A DNA stretch of 64,000 nt from Gracilaria gracilis. Lineage: Eukaryota; Rhodophyta; Florideophyceae; Gracilariales; Gracilariaceae. Positions 37,844 to 47,683 of this stretch are shown one piece after another. The DNA is taken from positions 98,981-162,980 of the forward strand of contig JARGSG010000204.1 in assembly GCA_030374805.1 (NCBI GenBank), in the 5' to 3' direction. Numbering within the stretch: the first letter of the stretch is position 1; every line of letters starts with the position of its first letter. The position numbers and the translations under genes are program-made. A model generated the notes under the pieces. The model was not told where the DNA came from. It worked only from the letters and a program-made list of their open reading frames with translations, and ran no database searches.

Positions 37844-38911
37844 TTGCTCGGCCGCCTTCTCGACCGGCGACCCGAAATGATCGCGAGGGGCAGTCGATGC
37901 CTCTCCACCGCAGCGTGTACAATCCAAAATGCAGTAGTGGCAATCACCCCCCCACCTAAACTCCCGATGCCCGCCAATGATTTCTTTGCCGAACACCACC
38001 TCATCGCCCTTACTCTCAAGCCGCAAACCATCACAAGGTACTGTAAAGCTCTTGACAACTTTACCGCAAAACACGGCAGCTGCTTCGCCAACCTCCACAC
38101 TCTGGATTCAACCTTAGAGAACCACATTACATCCTTACATTTAGAAGACCCAAGGGCTGCTCGCAAACAGGAGATATCGAACCTTTTGTGCATGCTGTAC
38201 ATTGCAGATGCACGAACCAAGTTAGGCCTCCCTCTGGCACAGCGGAGTTTAAAGGGATGGAACCAGTGGCATAAACCGAACCCATCAACACCGTTAACAA
38301 AGGATATTGCTTATGTCGTGACCATGCAACTCCTCAATGAGAAGCATTGTGAAGCAGCCTTATGTCTGATCATCTCTTGGGCAGGGTACCTTCGAAACAG
38401 TGAGGCTCTTTCTCTGTCATTGGAAAACATTGCTCTTCCAGGAGACCCAAGAGTGGCTGCTTACGGACCGAAAACCGCTGGCATCTCAGTCGTCGATGCG
38501 AAAACCGGACCTCTTCAATTTGTTTGTATGAAAGATACCGTTTGCATTTCAATTCTCAGTTGTTACCTCCAAAAATTGCCGACGGGAAGGAAAAATGTCT
38601 TTAGCATTTCGTACGCAACGTACGCATTGCAAATGAAGCAAGCTATACAAAAGTTTAATCTGTTTCATCTTAAATTCACTACGCATTCCGCACGTATTGG
38701 AGGGGCTCTTCATGATTTTATGAAAGGAAAACCTGCAAACGACATCGCGTTAATGGGTAGATGGAATTCTTTGAGCTCGTTGCGTCACTATCTCACCATC
38801 GGGAGGGCATGGCTGATGAAAATGAACATTGGAGAAGAAGATGCAGAACGCATCAAGCAGCTACGCACCGAATTGGTGGCGATTGCTTCACGCTACCGCA
38901 GTCGTGTTTAG
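37844..38911 (+). CDS. DIRS-type tyrosine recombinase
   Basis: 355 residues. The N-terminal half has a SAM-like helical core-binding region (ALTLKPQTITRYCKALDNFT). The catalytic half shows the conserved Arg in SWAGYLRNSEALSL, then TTHSARIGGALHDF (H-x-x-R) and GRWNSLSSLRHYL with the nucleophilic Tyr. The R-H-R-Y set is therefore complete. It would cut and rejoin DNA to insert the circular element copy, in place of a DDE integrase. The start is uncertain, since the first conserved residues begin at about 45. No stop or frameshift is seen. Confidence 0.88.
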   Translation: MLGRLLDRRPEMIARGSRCLSTAACTIQNAVVAITPPPKLPMPANDFFAEHHLIALTLKPQTITRYCKALDNFTAKHGSCFANLHTLDSTLENHITSLHLEDPRAARKQEISNLLCMLYIADARTKLGLPLAQRSLKGWNQWHKPNPSTPLTKDIAYVVTMQLLNEKHCEAALCLIISWAGYLRNSEALSLSLENIALPGDPRVAAYGPKTAGISVVDAKTGPLQFVCMKDTVCISILSCYLQKLPTGRKNVFSISYATYALQMKQAIQKFNLFHLKFTTHSARIGGALHDFMKGKPANDIALMGRWNSLSSLRHYLTIGRAWLMKMNIGEEDAERIKQLRTELVAIASRYRSRV

Positions 38912-39265
38912 GCAAACACATTCTTGGGGTTGGGCTGGACTGGCGCTAAGCAGCGCCAGGAGGCAGCATTGATATGCTCTTTGCTGCTGAAACAGCTACA
39001 GCAATGCAAGAAAGCTCACCTTGCCAAAGCTTGAACCGATTAAAATAAACGCCTTTTTTTGCCACTGCGTGAAGCAAGGCTTGTGTTCTTCCAGATTTGT
39101 CTAGAAGGCTCAAGACAAAAAAAAGCAATACATGTCTCTCGGAAGAGACAAACAGTGTGGGTTCGATGATGTCGGACCAAGTCACCAAGTCAAAGGCTCC
39201 AACCACCAAGCCTCTGCGCTCACATGCGCCAAGTACTTTGCTGCTCTCTTGAATGCGATGACTAC
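38912..39265. other. Non-coding, downstream of the recombinase
   Basis: 354 bp with no ORF of note. It contains a small inverted repeat (GGCGC...GCGCC near 38941-38956) and probably includes the end of the DIRS-type element. Nothing else was recognised. Confidence 0.4.
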
Positions 39266-39388
39266 GACTGCCTCTGTTGTTCTTCTTTATTGGGACTCAT
39301 AGAACGCACCTTACTGTTTTGTGAGTCACAACACAGTAAGGGGCGTTCTACAGATGAGTCCCAATGAAGAAGAACAACAGAGGCAGTC
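39266..39388. repeat. Near-perfect foldback hairpin
   Basis: The left arm 39266-39323 and right arm 39327-39388 are reverse complements over 58 positions. I find three mismatches or wobbles and one 4-base bulge, with a 3-base loop AGT. The arms start and end with GACTGCC and GGCAGTC. This is either a foldback/MITE-type element or a transcribed long hairpin. No clear target duplication or ORF is seen. Confidence 0.9.
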
Positions 39389-39586
39389 AAAATTTGTGAC
39401 AGCGAGTCGCGGGTTTAAATTCAACACTGACACGGCTAGTGCGTGGATGTTGATTTCTTTTTCTCGGGACAGTTCGTCTTGCTTTCGGATGGACTAGCAC
39501 TAGAACTGGCGAGCTTATCAAGGGGCACAAACTGTTCAAGGCTGCGCTTGTCTTCTTTTTTGCTTGAACTCATAATCTTGCAGCCC

Positions 39587-39967
39587 TTACTCAGATTCTT
39601 GCAGCCTTGACTCAACCTGTTGAATATTTGTAGCAAGCTTATCCAAATGTTTTATTGCCTCAGGATTACTGAACAGATCCTTAGGTCCGGGCATACCGAA
39701 CGAGCTCATGTAACATGTTCTGTCACCATGATACACGACTTTTGGCGCCATACTTTCCTGTTCGTTCATCCATTGCTCGCTTATCAATTCTCGGATCATG
39801 TTTATCTTTGTCCATACAGTTATAATCCCTGACCAGGACGAAGTAAGTTTGGGCTCCTCGGTCCTCGTATTCACCTTAGGACCGTTATCTGGGGCTTTAT
39901 TCGTACTAGTCACTTGCACAATTGATCGAATCGTAGATCCGGACGGATGGGACGTTTGTTTCGACAT
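39587..39967 (-). CDS. Hypothetical ORF, doubtful
   Basis: 126 codons from ATG 39967 (MSKQTSHPSGSTIRSIVQ). Polar with a short helical C terminus (AIKHLDKLATNIQQVESRLQ). A second frame of similar composition (39436-39636) overlaps its 3' end, as if a frameshift separated two parts of one protein. The family was not recognised; it may be a remnant of a mobile element protein. Confidence 0.3.
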   Translation of the reverse strand: MSKQTSHPSGSTIRSIVQVTSTNKAPDNGPKVNTRTEEPKLTSSWSGIITVWTKINMIRELISEQWMNEQESMAPKVVYHGDRTCYMSSFGMPGPKDLFSNPEAIKHLDKLATNIQQVESRLQESE

Positions 39968-40862
39968 TGGAGAGAGCTGAATTCTTTGTTCTCGTGTGGG
40001 GTGATGGCGCTGTAATAAGGTCAGGTCGTCGGATACGTGTTATTCGAAGAGTCCATGAAGCCGATGGGGATGCAGATGAAATTGCCATTGACTCTTGGGT
40101 TCCAGTTACATAGTTTTTCCTTGGACGCACCGTGTAAAAGCGCAATTTCGCAAGTACTTTATTATGTTGTCATGTTGGTCACTAGCGAATGGCAGAGTGG
40201 CAAGATGACCGACGACGTATTCTTATCTGCCATAAACGGATGGTTCGATATCAAAGTAATCCCCAATCGAGCACGGTGTGAGATGTAGCGAACGTAATCT
40301 GCAGTCCTGATGGGGCACATGCACGACAGCGTTGAGTGGGAGAAAAGGGCGCGAGTGTGTGCTGGCATGTGGTTCAGAATGGTCAATGGTGTACGTTCGG
40401 GGTAACCCCAAAGTGTAGGGGTCAATAGACTTGAAGAGAAGGCATGAGAAAGCTTCGAGGTTCGTGGAACGCAGTGAAACTGTGCCAAAGTCAAAGCTGA
40501 GGAGCAATCGTCCGAGGTCGAGTCACGCGACGTAAATGGGTTGGCATCTGACGTTACTTTCAACAGACACGGTCTATGTATTCAGGCTAACCTTAACCTT
40601 ACCGTGTGGCATACTGCAGATACAGTCCCCGAAAGGCCTATAGATCCAAAATTCTTTAGGTTCTTCTGCTCAGTACCAACCACGATACATCGCTTTCGCA
40701 ACTGTGGCCTGAACCAGAACGCCAAACATAACACGTAGAGTAGCAAAAGCCAAAAAAGTAAACAACACATTCCTTTTTATTGCAACAGAACTTGATCGAA
40801 ACTTATAAAAAGCCATAAAATCCTATATAGACCAGAAAAAGAAGAAAGTTAGCTGATACAAA
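39968..40862. other. Transposon-rich gap without intact gene
   Basis: About 900 bp between the doubtful ORF and the Tc1-like pseudogene. A stretch at about 39950-40110 (plus) reads protein-like for some 60 codons (GRRIRVIRRVHEADGDADEI) without a start codon. It is possibly a fragment of an old coding sequence. No intact gene. Confidence 0.35.
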
Positions 40863-41861
40863 CTAGTACTTTGTAGTCGCCCCCTTTCCTTCAATTACGG
40901 CCACCAAACGACGGGGCATTGAATGATATAAAGACCTGAGGTAATCGTCCTCAATTTTGTACCAACAATCGACAACCTTTTTCGCCAACTCTTCTCTGTT
41001 TTCGAAATGAATTCCTCCTTCGTAGACTGCCCTCGCCAACCGACCCCACACGTTCTCAATGGGATTGAGGTCTGGAGATTTGGCAAGCCAGTCCAAAACG
41101 TCAATATCATGGTCCGAAAGCCACTTTTTGGTAGAGTTCGAGCGGTGTGTAGAGGCACCATCATGAATCAACGTCCACCTTTCACCACAAGCATCAGCTG
41201 CAAAAGGAAGTAGCGTTCTTCCTAAGGTCTCACAGTACTTCACGGAGTCTTGGTTGCCCTGAGCCCGGTCTACATCGCTTATCCCGTAGTAAGAAATTGC
41301 TGCCGAAATCATCAGCGAATCTCCCCCTTGTTGGCGCTTAGAAAAGATCTCCGGAGTGGTGCGCAAATCGTGCCAGTAAGACGCTAGTCCATCAGGACTG
41401 TATAAATTGAACTTCTTTTCGTCACTGAAGATGACTAACTTCCACTTCACTGCCCCAAATTCGAGCTTTCTACGAGCCCATTCCAGGCGATTGAGCTTAT
41501 TTGACTTACTCATGTACGGGCCACGAGGCATTCGCTGGTAGCGCAGGTGTGGAGTGTTGAACAGAATCTGCTGTACCCTTCAAACCGTCACTGGCAAATC
41601 ATATTGCTTTTTAATGTCCTCGGCGCTGCATTCTGTTCTTGTTGCATGTCGAACGATGGTGCGGATAGTTGTGTTGGAAAGTTTTACGTTTCTTGGCTTA
41701 AATGCTCGTTTTTGGCTGGGTTACGGCTTAGCCAAGAACTTTTGAACGCATCAACGGCTCCTATCCAGCTCTTCGACAATGTCTCGTTCAGATAGGCCGT
41801 GGCAGTGGTGGGCAAGGATGAGTCCTTTTTCTTGGTTTGTTAAAAGCCGTCCACGAGGCAT
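40863..41861 (-). pseudogene. Tc1/mariner-type transposase, inactivated
   Basis: One frame runs from ATG 41861 (MPRGRLLTNQEKGLILAHH, the start of the helix-turn-helix region) to the stop at 40863, with three premature stops between about 41545 and 41760. Two are TGA where the family would plausibly have CGA. The intact C-terminal 222 residues hold the DDE_3 catalytic core: VIFSDEKKFNLYS, LIHDGASTHRS and KSPDLNPIENVWG, a D-D-E set with the DPNPIENVW-type signature of Tc1 elements. The terminal inverted repeats were not found by eye. This copy cannot make a full transposase. Confidence 0.88.
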
Positions 41862-42789
41862 TTTTGATGGGCTTTCTTCGTGAAAGTCGGCGTGTGGGCG
41901 AGTCTTGTGCTTTTATAGAGGTCCTGTGAATTTGAATGTTGGCGCGCTTTTGGTTTCGGAGCAAGGCAACAAAACATTTACTGGGCTTTATAAAAGTTTG
42001 TGGATCTATAAAACTTTCGATGTATGTTTTAAAGTTTTGAAAAGTAACCGAACACGGTTTTTGTGGTTTCATGATTCTATTTTGCTCGTGACTGCATGTG
42101 GAAAATACATGTATCGCTCTAACAAATTTTTGCGATAAGGTTTGTTGTTAGGACCTGGATATGTTTTTGGATTTATAGCGATTTCGGGGACTGTAGCTCT
42201 ACTCCGAGAGGTGAATTCCCGAAAGCTCTACTGCGCCCTCCTGATTCCCTGATACCACCGCACACGTGTATCAATGAGAGCCTTTCAGCTGTTCCACCGA
42301 GTTCCTCTCTCTCAATGCTTGTGGGATCTGGAGGTAAGAGGGCTAACCTTCTATCTATCGATACATATCTTATATTTTAGAGTTAGCGTTTTTCTTTGTA
42401 GATGCGAGAAGCGGATTTTTGTTTGGAGCTGGGATGGTGACGCTTTGCTAAAAAGCTCTCTGCCTCGAAGATAATTCAAGTTCAAGACGAAAATTAAAAA
42501 AACACTCGTAGATACAGTACCCTCGGTAACCCTAAACGCCTCCATGCGCCAAGCGAAGGAAATCTTTCTGGATTGGGATAAGCGTGTGCCAAAAGTCGTA
42601 GTCGAGAGCTCTACAATAGATATCATAACGGATAACGGGGTCTTGACACTTATCACAACCAGCGGCGTGACCGGGACACGCCTTGGAATGACCTCAAAGG
42701 TACAGTATCACCTCCACCCATTTTGCACCTTAACACCATACTGAGTTACCAAGCGTAGGAGCAAATCTTTCGGGAATTGTTTCTGTGCA
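41862..42789. other. Upstream region of DHCR24 with possible exon-like stretch
   Basis: Contains a plausible intron-like string (GTAAGAG near 42332, CTAAC, then TTTTAG near 42380) and an open stretch at about 42473-42744 (plus) that reads DWDKRVPKVVVESSTIDIIT. I could not join these into a protein of a known family. Most of it is probably non-coding upstream DNA of DHCR24. Confidence 0.3.
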
Positions 42790-44505
42790 ATGAGTGATAC
42801 CTCACTTAAAGCTGATGAGAAAGAGCAAACTGGGAACTGGTGGTGGAACCCTGAGTCTGATCCACGACCAATATGTCATCACCCACGTGCTCCCTTCCAC
42901 CTCGTAGACTTCTTAATGCAATTTCGATGGATAGTTATAATTCCCATTGTTCTACCATTGTCCTTTATCTGGGCTCGCCTTCATTTGCTACGAGCATGGA
43001 TCAAGTCATTGATTCGCGGCCAGGCAACAATTCGCAAGCATCTCGATCGTGTTGAACGCATACGTGAGGCGTTGGCAAAGCACCGCCCTGGTGATCATGG
43101 GTTGGTATGTACCGCTCGACCGTCGTTTTGGAGCGTTACAAATCGCGACTCGGCGTACAAACGTGGTTCTCGCTATGAAGTGGACCTTTCGGATTTAGCA
43201 GATGTTGTCCACGTAGACATGGATCGCATGATTGTGAAGATGGAACCATACGTGACGATGGGGTATATTACGGCCACTCTGTTGAAGATGGGCGTCTGCA
43301 TCCCAATTGTCCCAGAATACGATGACCTCACTGTTGGTGGGTTAGTATGTGGATACGGCATCGAAGGCTCTAGTCATAAGTATGGTCTCTTCTATGACGA
43401 AGTTGTTTCAATGGAAATCGTCCTAGCTGGAGGACGTACGGTAACCGCCACCCGCGATAACGAGTACAGTGACTTATTCCACGCTATCCCTTGGTCCTAC
43501 GGTGCGATAGGTATGTTGGTAGGCATTGAAATGCGTATCATAAGAGTGAAACCGTACATGAAAGTAACATATTATCCCGTGGCGGGAACTATCGAGGAAA
43601 TGTGTAAGGCGTGGAATCATTTTCTTGTTCCCACCGACAAGCCTTGGGCAGAATACGTGGAAGGATTGATGTATAGCTCCAACCGCGGGGTGATAATGAC
43701 TGCTGATTACGTTGAAGAAGAAGAAGCCAAGCACGGAAAGATAAACCGTATGGGCTACTGGTTCAAACCATGGTTTCACAAACATGTCAAAGAAGCCATT
43801 CTAGACAAAACTGTAGATGGTTCGCCTGTTGTTGAATATGTGCCCACTAGAGACTACTACCATCGACATACGAGAAGTCTCTACTGGGAAGCAGATTTGC
43901 TTGTTCCAATGGGAAACCATGTCTTGTTCCGATGGTTCCTGGGATGGCTTATGCCGCCAAGGGTGAGCTTTTTGAAGCTAACAACGTTCGGGAAAATGTG
44001 GGAGTACTACACGTCCCGTTTTGTAGCGCAAGATATCCTTGTTCCACTGCGAAAGACTGCTGAGTGTATGGAGCTGATGCATGATGAGTATGATATTTAC
44101 CCACTGTGGTTGTGTCCGCATCGTGTTTTCAAGACACGAAAGGGGACCATGTTGGACTGTGAGGAAGATTACGATACAGGTGAATTGAACCAAGGAGACA
44201 CAGAAGAAGCACAAATGTATACGGATCTGGGTATTTGGTACACACCAGGTCATATCCTTCGAAAAGAAACGTTCGACAATGCGGCCGCGAGTCACAAGCT
44301 GGAACAATGGCTCATTAAGAACCATGGTTATCAAACTCTGTATGCTATTTCCGAACTGAACGAAGAAGACTTCTGGAAAATGTTCGACAAAACTCTGTAT
44401 CAGAAGTGTAGGGAGAAGTACAAAGCCCAGGACACTTTTATGGACGTATACTATAAAGTAGGTAGAAAGAACACCAGCGCTTCAGCACTCGCAGCGAACA
44501 AATGA
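42790..44505 (+). CDS. DHCR24: Delta(24)-sterol reductase (DHCR24/DIMINUTO family)
   Basis: 571 residues. An N-terminal signal-anchor lies at about 42-66 (FRWIVIIPIVLPLSFIWARL). An FAD-binding PCMH domain covers about 105-260, with YVTMGYITATLLKMGVCIPI, PEYDDLTVGGLVCGYGIEGS and SHKYGLFYDEVVSMEIVLAG. The C-terminal half is typical of the family (YYHRHTRSLYWEADLLVP, YPLWLCPHRVF). The enzyme reduces the 24(25) or 24(28) double bond of sterol side chains with NADPH at the ER membrane; in organisms that accumulate cholesterol it acts near the end of the pathway. It is slightly longer than the human enzyme because of the N and C termini. Convergent with the PP2A A-subunit gene. Confidence 0.95.
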   Translation: MSDTSLKADEKEQTGNWWWNPESDPRPICHHPRAPFHLVDFLMQFRWIVIIPIVLPLSFIWARLHLLRAWIKSLIRGQATIRKHLDRVERIREALAKHRPGDHGLVCTARPSFWSVTNRDSAYKRGSRYEVDLSDLADVVHVDMDRMIVKMEPYVTMGYITATLLKMGVCIPIVPEYDDLTVGGLVCGYGIEGSSHKYGLFYDEVVSMEIVLAGGRTVTATRDNEYSDLFHAIPWSYGAIGMLVGIEMRIIRVKPYMKVTYYPVAGTIEEMCKAWNHFLVPTDKPWAEYVEGLMYSSNRGVIMTADYVEEEEAKHGKINRMGYWFKPWFHKHVKEAILDKTVDGSPVVEYVPTRDYYHRHTRSLYWEADLLVPMGNHVLFRWFLGWLMPPRVSFLKLTTFGKMWEYYTSRFVAQDILVPLRKTAECMELMHDEYDIYPLWLCPHRVFKTRKGTMLDCEEDYDTGELNQGDTEEAQMYTDLGIWYTPGHILRKETFDNAAASHKLEQWLIKNHGYQTLYAISELNEEDFWKMFDKTLYQKCREKYKAQDTFMDVYYKVGRKNTSASALAANK

Positions 44506-45055
44506 ACGCAGAAGAGCTACAGGGATATAGGCGCAGACCACCGTGTATTGCTGGGCTTCCGGTGGTCTAATCGAACGTCCTCGAAGACTGCAGTATGCCG
44601 GACAGGGATTCGCTATTGACCAGCACAAGAACAGTAGTAGGACCACCACCACCACCACCACCCACCTTGACAATATATATGACAACATGTACTTTGGAGT
44701 CCCAACTTGGGACTCGTTTTTGCTCTCGAAAAGAATTTGAATCTGTCCCCTCGTTACCCTTGCCTTGGTACCATACCAACTTTTGTTTCTAGTTGGAGGT
44801 TAGCAACAATTTAGTGGGGACGCTAAGGAGAGTCAGATTTACTGCTAAGATGTCTGTTCACCGTTCGGAATGCTCCACGAAATGTTGGTGGCACGCGACA
44901 AATAGGTATACCGTAAAGATAAAACACACCCAATAAGATCTATCTGATATCATGATAACTTCCTGCCTTACATAACAGTGCCAAGCAGACTTCAGTTTCT
45001 TCTATGCTTTGCTATACACTGGTTTTTGTGACCCAGTTCGAATACTGTTTCTCTT
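44506..45055. other. Intergenic between convergent genes
   Basis: 550 bp holding the 3' regions of DHCR24 and the PP2A subunit. An ACC trinucleotide run lies at about 44642-44662. No gene was recognised. Confidence 0.55.
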
Positions 45056-47101
45056 TTAAGTCGGACAGGAGCTCAGTTTCAGCAGAGCTTGTTGAGCAAA
45101 GTAATTAACATCTTGGTCCTTCTCAGTTGCATCCGTCATTGACATCAAGCATGGGCGGATCTTACCCTCCCTGATGTCTTCCCTCACAAACGGAATAACC
45201 AGATTCAACGTCTTAGCAGCACAAAAACGAACATTCGGAACAGGATCCCGCGACGCACGCTCTGTAACAATTGGCAAAAATGAATCTTCCACAATTTCTG
45301 GTCCAAGAACTTCTGACAAAACACCAATTGCGTGGAGAGCAGTCATTCTCAACAAGTAATTCCCAGACTTGTCGTACATTTCCATTACTTGTGGAACGAT
45401 GTATTCCTTAGCCCAATCCAAACCAAATATCTCTGTCAGGGCACGGAGATTCTTAATAGCGGCTTCTCGAATAGAAAACACACAGTCCCCAAGCCAGCTG
45501 ATGCACAGATCACCCAGCTTATTATTTTCCTCGAAGAAATCCTTTCCCAATTGTCTAGCAAGAAGGGGGATTCGCTCAATGATGGCCAGTCTTACTCTCC
45601 AGTTCTTATCCTTAGCAAGATCAACAATGGCAGGAAGCAATTCATCACTCAATTTGTCAATTGACATGATAAAGCTCACCTTGTCCAAATGCGTGATCAC
45701 GTTCAGTCTAACCTCCGGGTATTCATCCTTAAGTAGCGCCAGAACGATCTCCACCAAGTGGCTAACTGTTATGTCGACACCAAGGACCGGTGCCAAACCC
45801 ATAATGTTTGAAGCCAAAGCCGCACGGACATGTTGAGAACTATCGTTGACCAATTGCTCTACATTAGGGAAGATATCATAGATTACGTGATCAGAGCCAG
45901 ACGAGCAGCTTGGCTTCGACGGCAGCGCGACCAATCGTTTCGCAATATCCGTGACCTTGAACGCAGCCGCAGTTCGCACTTCAGGCTCATTGTCTTGAAG
46001 CATGGCAATATAAGCCTGGAGTAGATCGCTGCGGGTAGCTTCTGGTCCCAACGCATCACAGAGGTCGTTCAGTCGGGTCGCAACCATGTAGCGTACACGC
46101 CATGACTTATCGACAGAGAATCCACGAACCATGTCAACAATACGCTCCGTAGCTGTGTGATGATGAGACACTGGCCCATTTCCTGTGGCGGGTGATTCCT
46201 GATTTGGTTTCTCTGCGTCGTTTTGGTTTGCTGTAGAGCTTTCTTCATGAGAGCCCTGTAAATTGCTCGCTGCTGTCGACGTATGCCCATTCGTTTCGCT
46301 AGACATGGACGCATCGGCTGATTCAGTAGTATCTCGGGGATTAAGAAGGGATGCGAAAACAGGTGCGTTCTCGACAATGATAAGTCTCACACTATCCTGG
46401 TCATCACCGACAAGATCAGAAAAGAGCTGCAACAATTCTTCACAGACAAGGGTAGGGGAATGGGCATGCACAGCCTTGGCAAAGTCACCAATGTTAGATG
46501 CAGCAGCCCTCCGCACCATGGGCGTGGAGTCGTGCACCAAATTCTTATACATATCTAGAATCTGTGTTCTCAAGTCGGTGCGATCGTCCGGGATACGATT
46601 GTAAAGGTCTGCGAAAAGGGCGCAAGCGGAAATACGTGAAGTAAACCAATCGCCATTAGCTAAGCGCTGCGCAAGGGGGAACATATGATCGACATGCAAC
46701 GAACGCGCATCATCCTCCGATTGGTGCTGTACCTGATTGGAGAGACGACACAGAGACTCCACAGCCTTCTCCCTCACAACGGTCTCCTCCGCATTGGCGA
46801 GTGTCTCGAGTGGTTGAACGAGCACGGGACAGTAGGCCGGGCCGCCAACCTCGTCGAGAAAGTCGCCGAGCTCCTCTGCGAGAGTGAGCAACACCTCATC
46901 CTCATCATCAACGGTCTCGGTGATGAACGGCAACAATTCGCCGCGCGTGCGCTCGGGACCTAGCGCCTCTGCGATGGTCTTGATACGGCGCGTGGCATTG
47001 AGGCGAAGTTGAATATCGTCATGCTTGAGCTCGTCAAGCAGCACGGCGATCGGGTACAGTGAAGCGTCAAGCTCCTCGTCATGCTCGACGGCGCTCGTCA
47101 T
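45056..47101 (-). CDS. PP2A scaffold subunit A (PR65), with extra acidic insertion
   Basis: 681 residues made of HEAT repeats, from YPIAVLLDELKHDDIQLRLN at the N terminus to RPCLMSMTDATEKDQDVNYF at the C terminus, with typical intra-repeat motifs such as DSTPMVRRAAASNIGDFA and EVRTAAAFKVTDIA. The A subunit holds the catalytic C and regulatory B subunits of protein phosphatase 2A. The family is usually about 590 residues. The excess is a Ser/Thr/Asn/Glu-rich insertion at about 254-318 between two repeats, with no indication of an intron (no GT/AG-flanked stop codons). Nothing suggests loss of function. Confidence 0.95.
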   Translation of the reverse strand: MTSAVEHDEELDASLYPIAVLLDELKHDDIQLRLNATRRIKTIAEALGPERTRGELLPFITETVDDEDEVLLTLAEELGDFLDEVGGPAYCPVLVQPLETLANAEETVVREKAVESLCRLSNQVQHQSEDDARSLHVDHMFPLAQRLANGDWFTSRISACALFADLYNRIPDDRTDLRTQILDMYKNLVHDSTPMVRRAAASNIGDFAKAVHAHSPTLVCEELLQLFSDLVGDDQDSVRLIIVENAPVFASLLNPRDTTESADASMSSETNGHTSTAASNLQGSHEESSTANQNDAEKPNQESPATGNGPVSHHHTATERIVDMVRGFSVDKSWRVRYMVATRLNDLCDALGPEATRSDLLQAYIAMLQDNEPEVRTAAAFKVTDIAKRLVALPSKPSCSSGSDHVIYDIFPNVEQLVNDSSQHVRAALASNIMGLAPVLGVDITVSHLVEIVLALLKDEYPEVRLNVITHLDKVSFIMSIDKLSDELLPAIVDLAKDKNWRVRLAIIERIPLLARQLGKDFFEENNKLGDLCISWLGDCVFSIREAAIKNLRALTEIFGLDWAKEYIVPQVMEMYDKSGNYLLRMTALHAIGVLSEVLGPEIVEDSFLPIVTERASRDPVPNVRFCAAKTLNLVIPFVREDIREGKIRPCLMSMTDATEKDQDVNYFAQQALLKLSSCPT

Positions 47102-47683
47102 GTGTGCTAAGCGTCACGTCAGCCCGCGGGGGAGAAGCGGGGAGGGTGGGGGAGGGGGAGGGGGAAACCGGGGGGGTGCGAAACGAGAGGCTTGGCGAGG
47201 AGGCGGAAGCAACAGGGGGCCAAGCAGAGGACAAGGAACAGCGAGGCGCGGCGCGGCGGCAAGTTCGCATAGAGGGGGGTGTGGGGGAGGGTGCGTACAG
47301 CGTGTGCGGTGGCGGTTGGAAGAGGGCAAGGCGCGGCGTAGCGCGCAATGGAGCGGGGCGGTTCGGCGCAAGCTCGACAGTCGACGCGGCGCGTTCCACC
47401 GCGGGCAGGTGGCACGACGACAGTTCTCTGTATCTACACTCACGACAGCGCGCAGCCAAAAGACACACACCGCAGGCGACGCGCGCCGCCGCCAGCGAGC
47501 GCCGTGTTTTCCAATGCAAAAGGGCTGTTTTACTGCACGCCACGGCGTCCTCTCAATGAGGACTCCCATCATCATCTACCCTCCGCCCCTCAACACCCCC
47601 CCCCCCCCGCCTCCCCATCCTTCAACGCTTCCGCCTCGCCCCCTTCAGCCCCCCGCCCTATACTACCGTTATGCACCTCTACA
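47102..47683. other. G+C-rich upstream region of the PP2A gene
   Basis: About 580 bp. Bases 47115-47350 are G-rich (runs of GGGGGAGG type) and 47580-47650 C-rich, giving overlapping open frames on both strands that I do not accept as genes. It holds the promoter of the PP2A A gene and the 3' end of the FKBP-like gene. Confidence 0.5.

Larger units (their letters stand above)
34351..38911 (+). mobile_element. Tyrosine-recombinase (DIRS-type) retrotransposon, ends undefined
   Basis: Three plus-strand ORFs in DIRS order: a Gag-like protein, a reverse transcriptase/RNase H and a tyrosine recombinase. No DDE integrase is present. Known DIRS elements integrate a circular DNA with the recombinase and have inverted or split direct terminal repeats. 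I could not find those repeats by eye on either side, so the true ends are unknown and the coordinates cover only the ORFs. Confidence 0.85.

Noticed and set aside
44642-44662. ACC repeat as part of the micro-palindrome system
   Set aside because: A simple trinucleotide run without GGT partners, in the 3' region of DHCR24.
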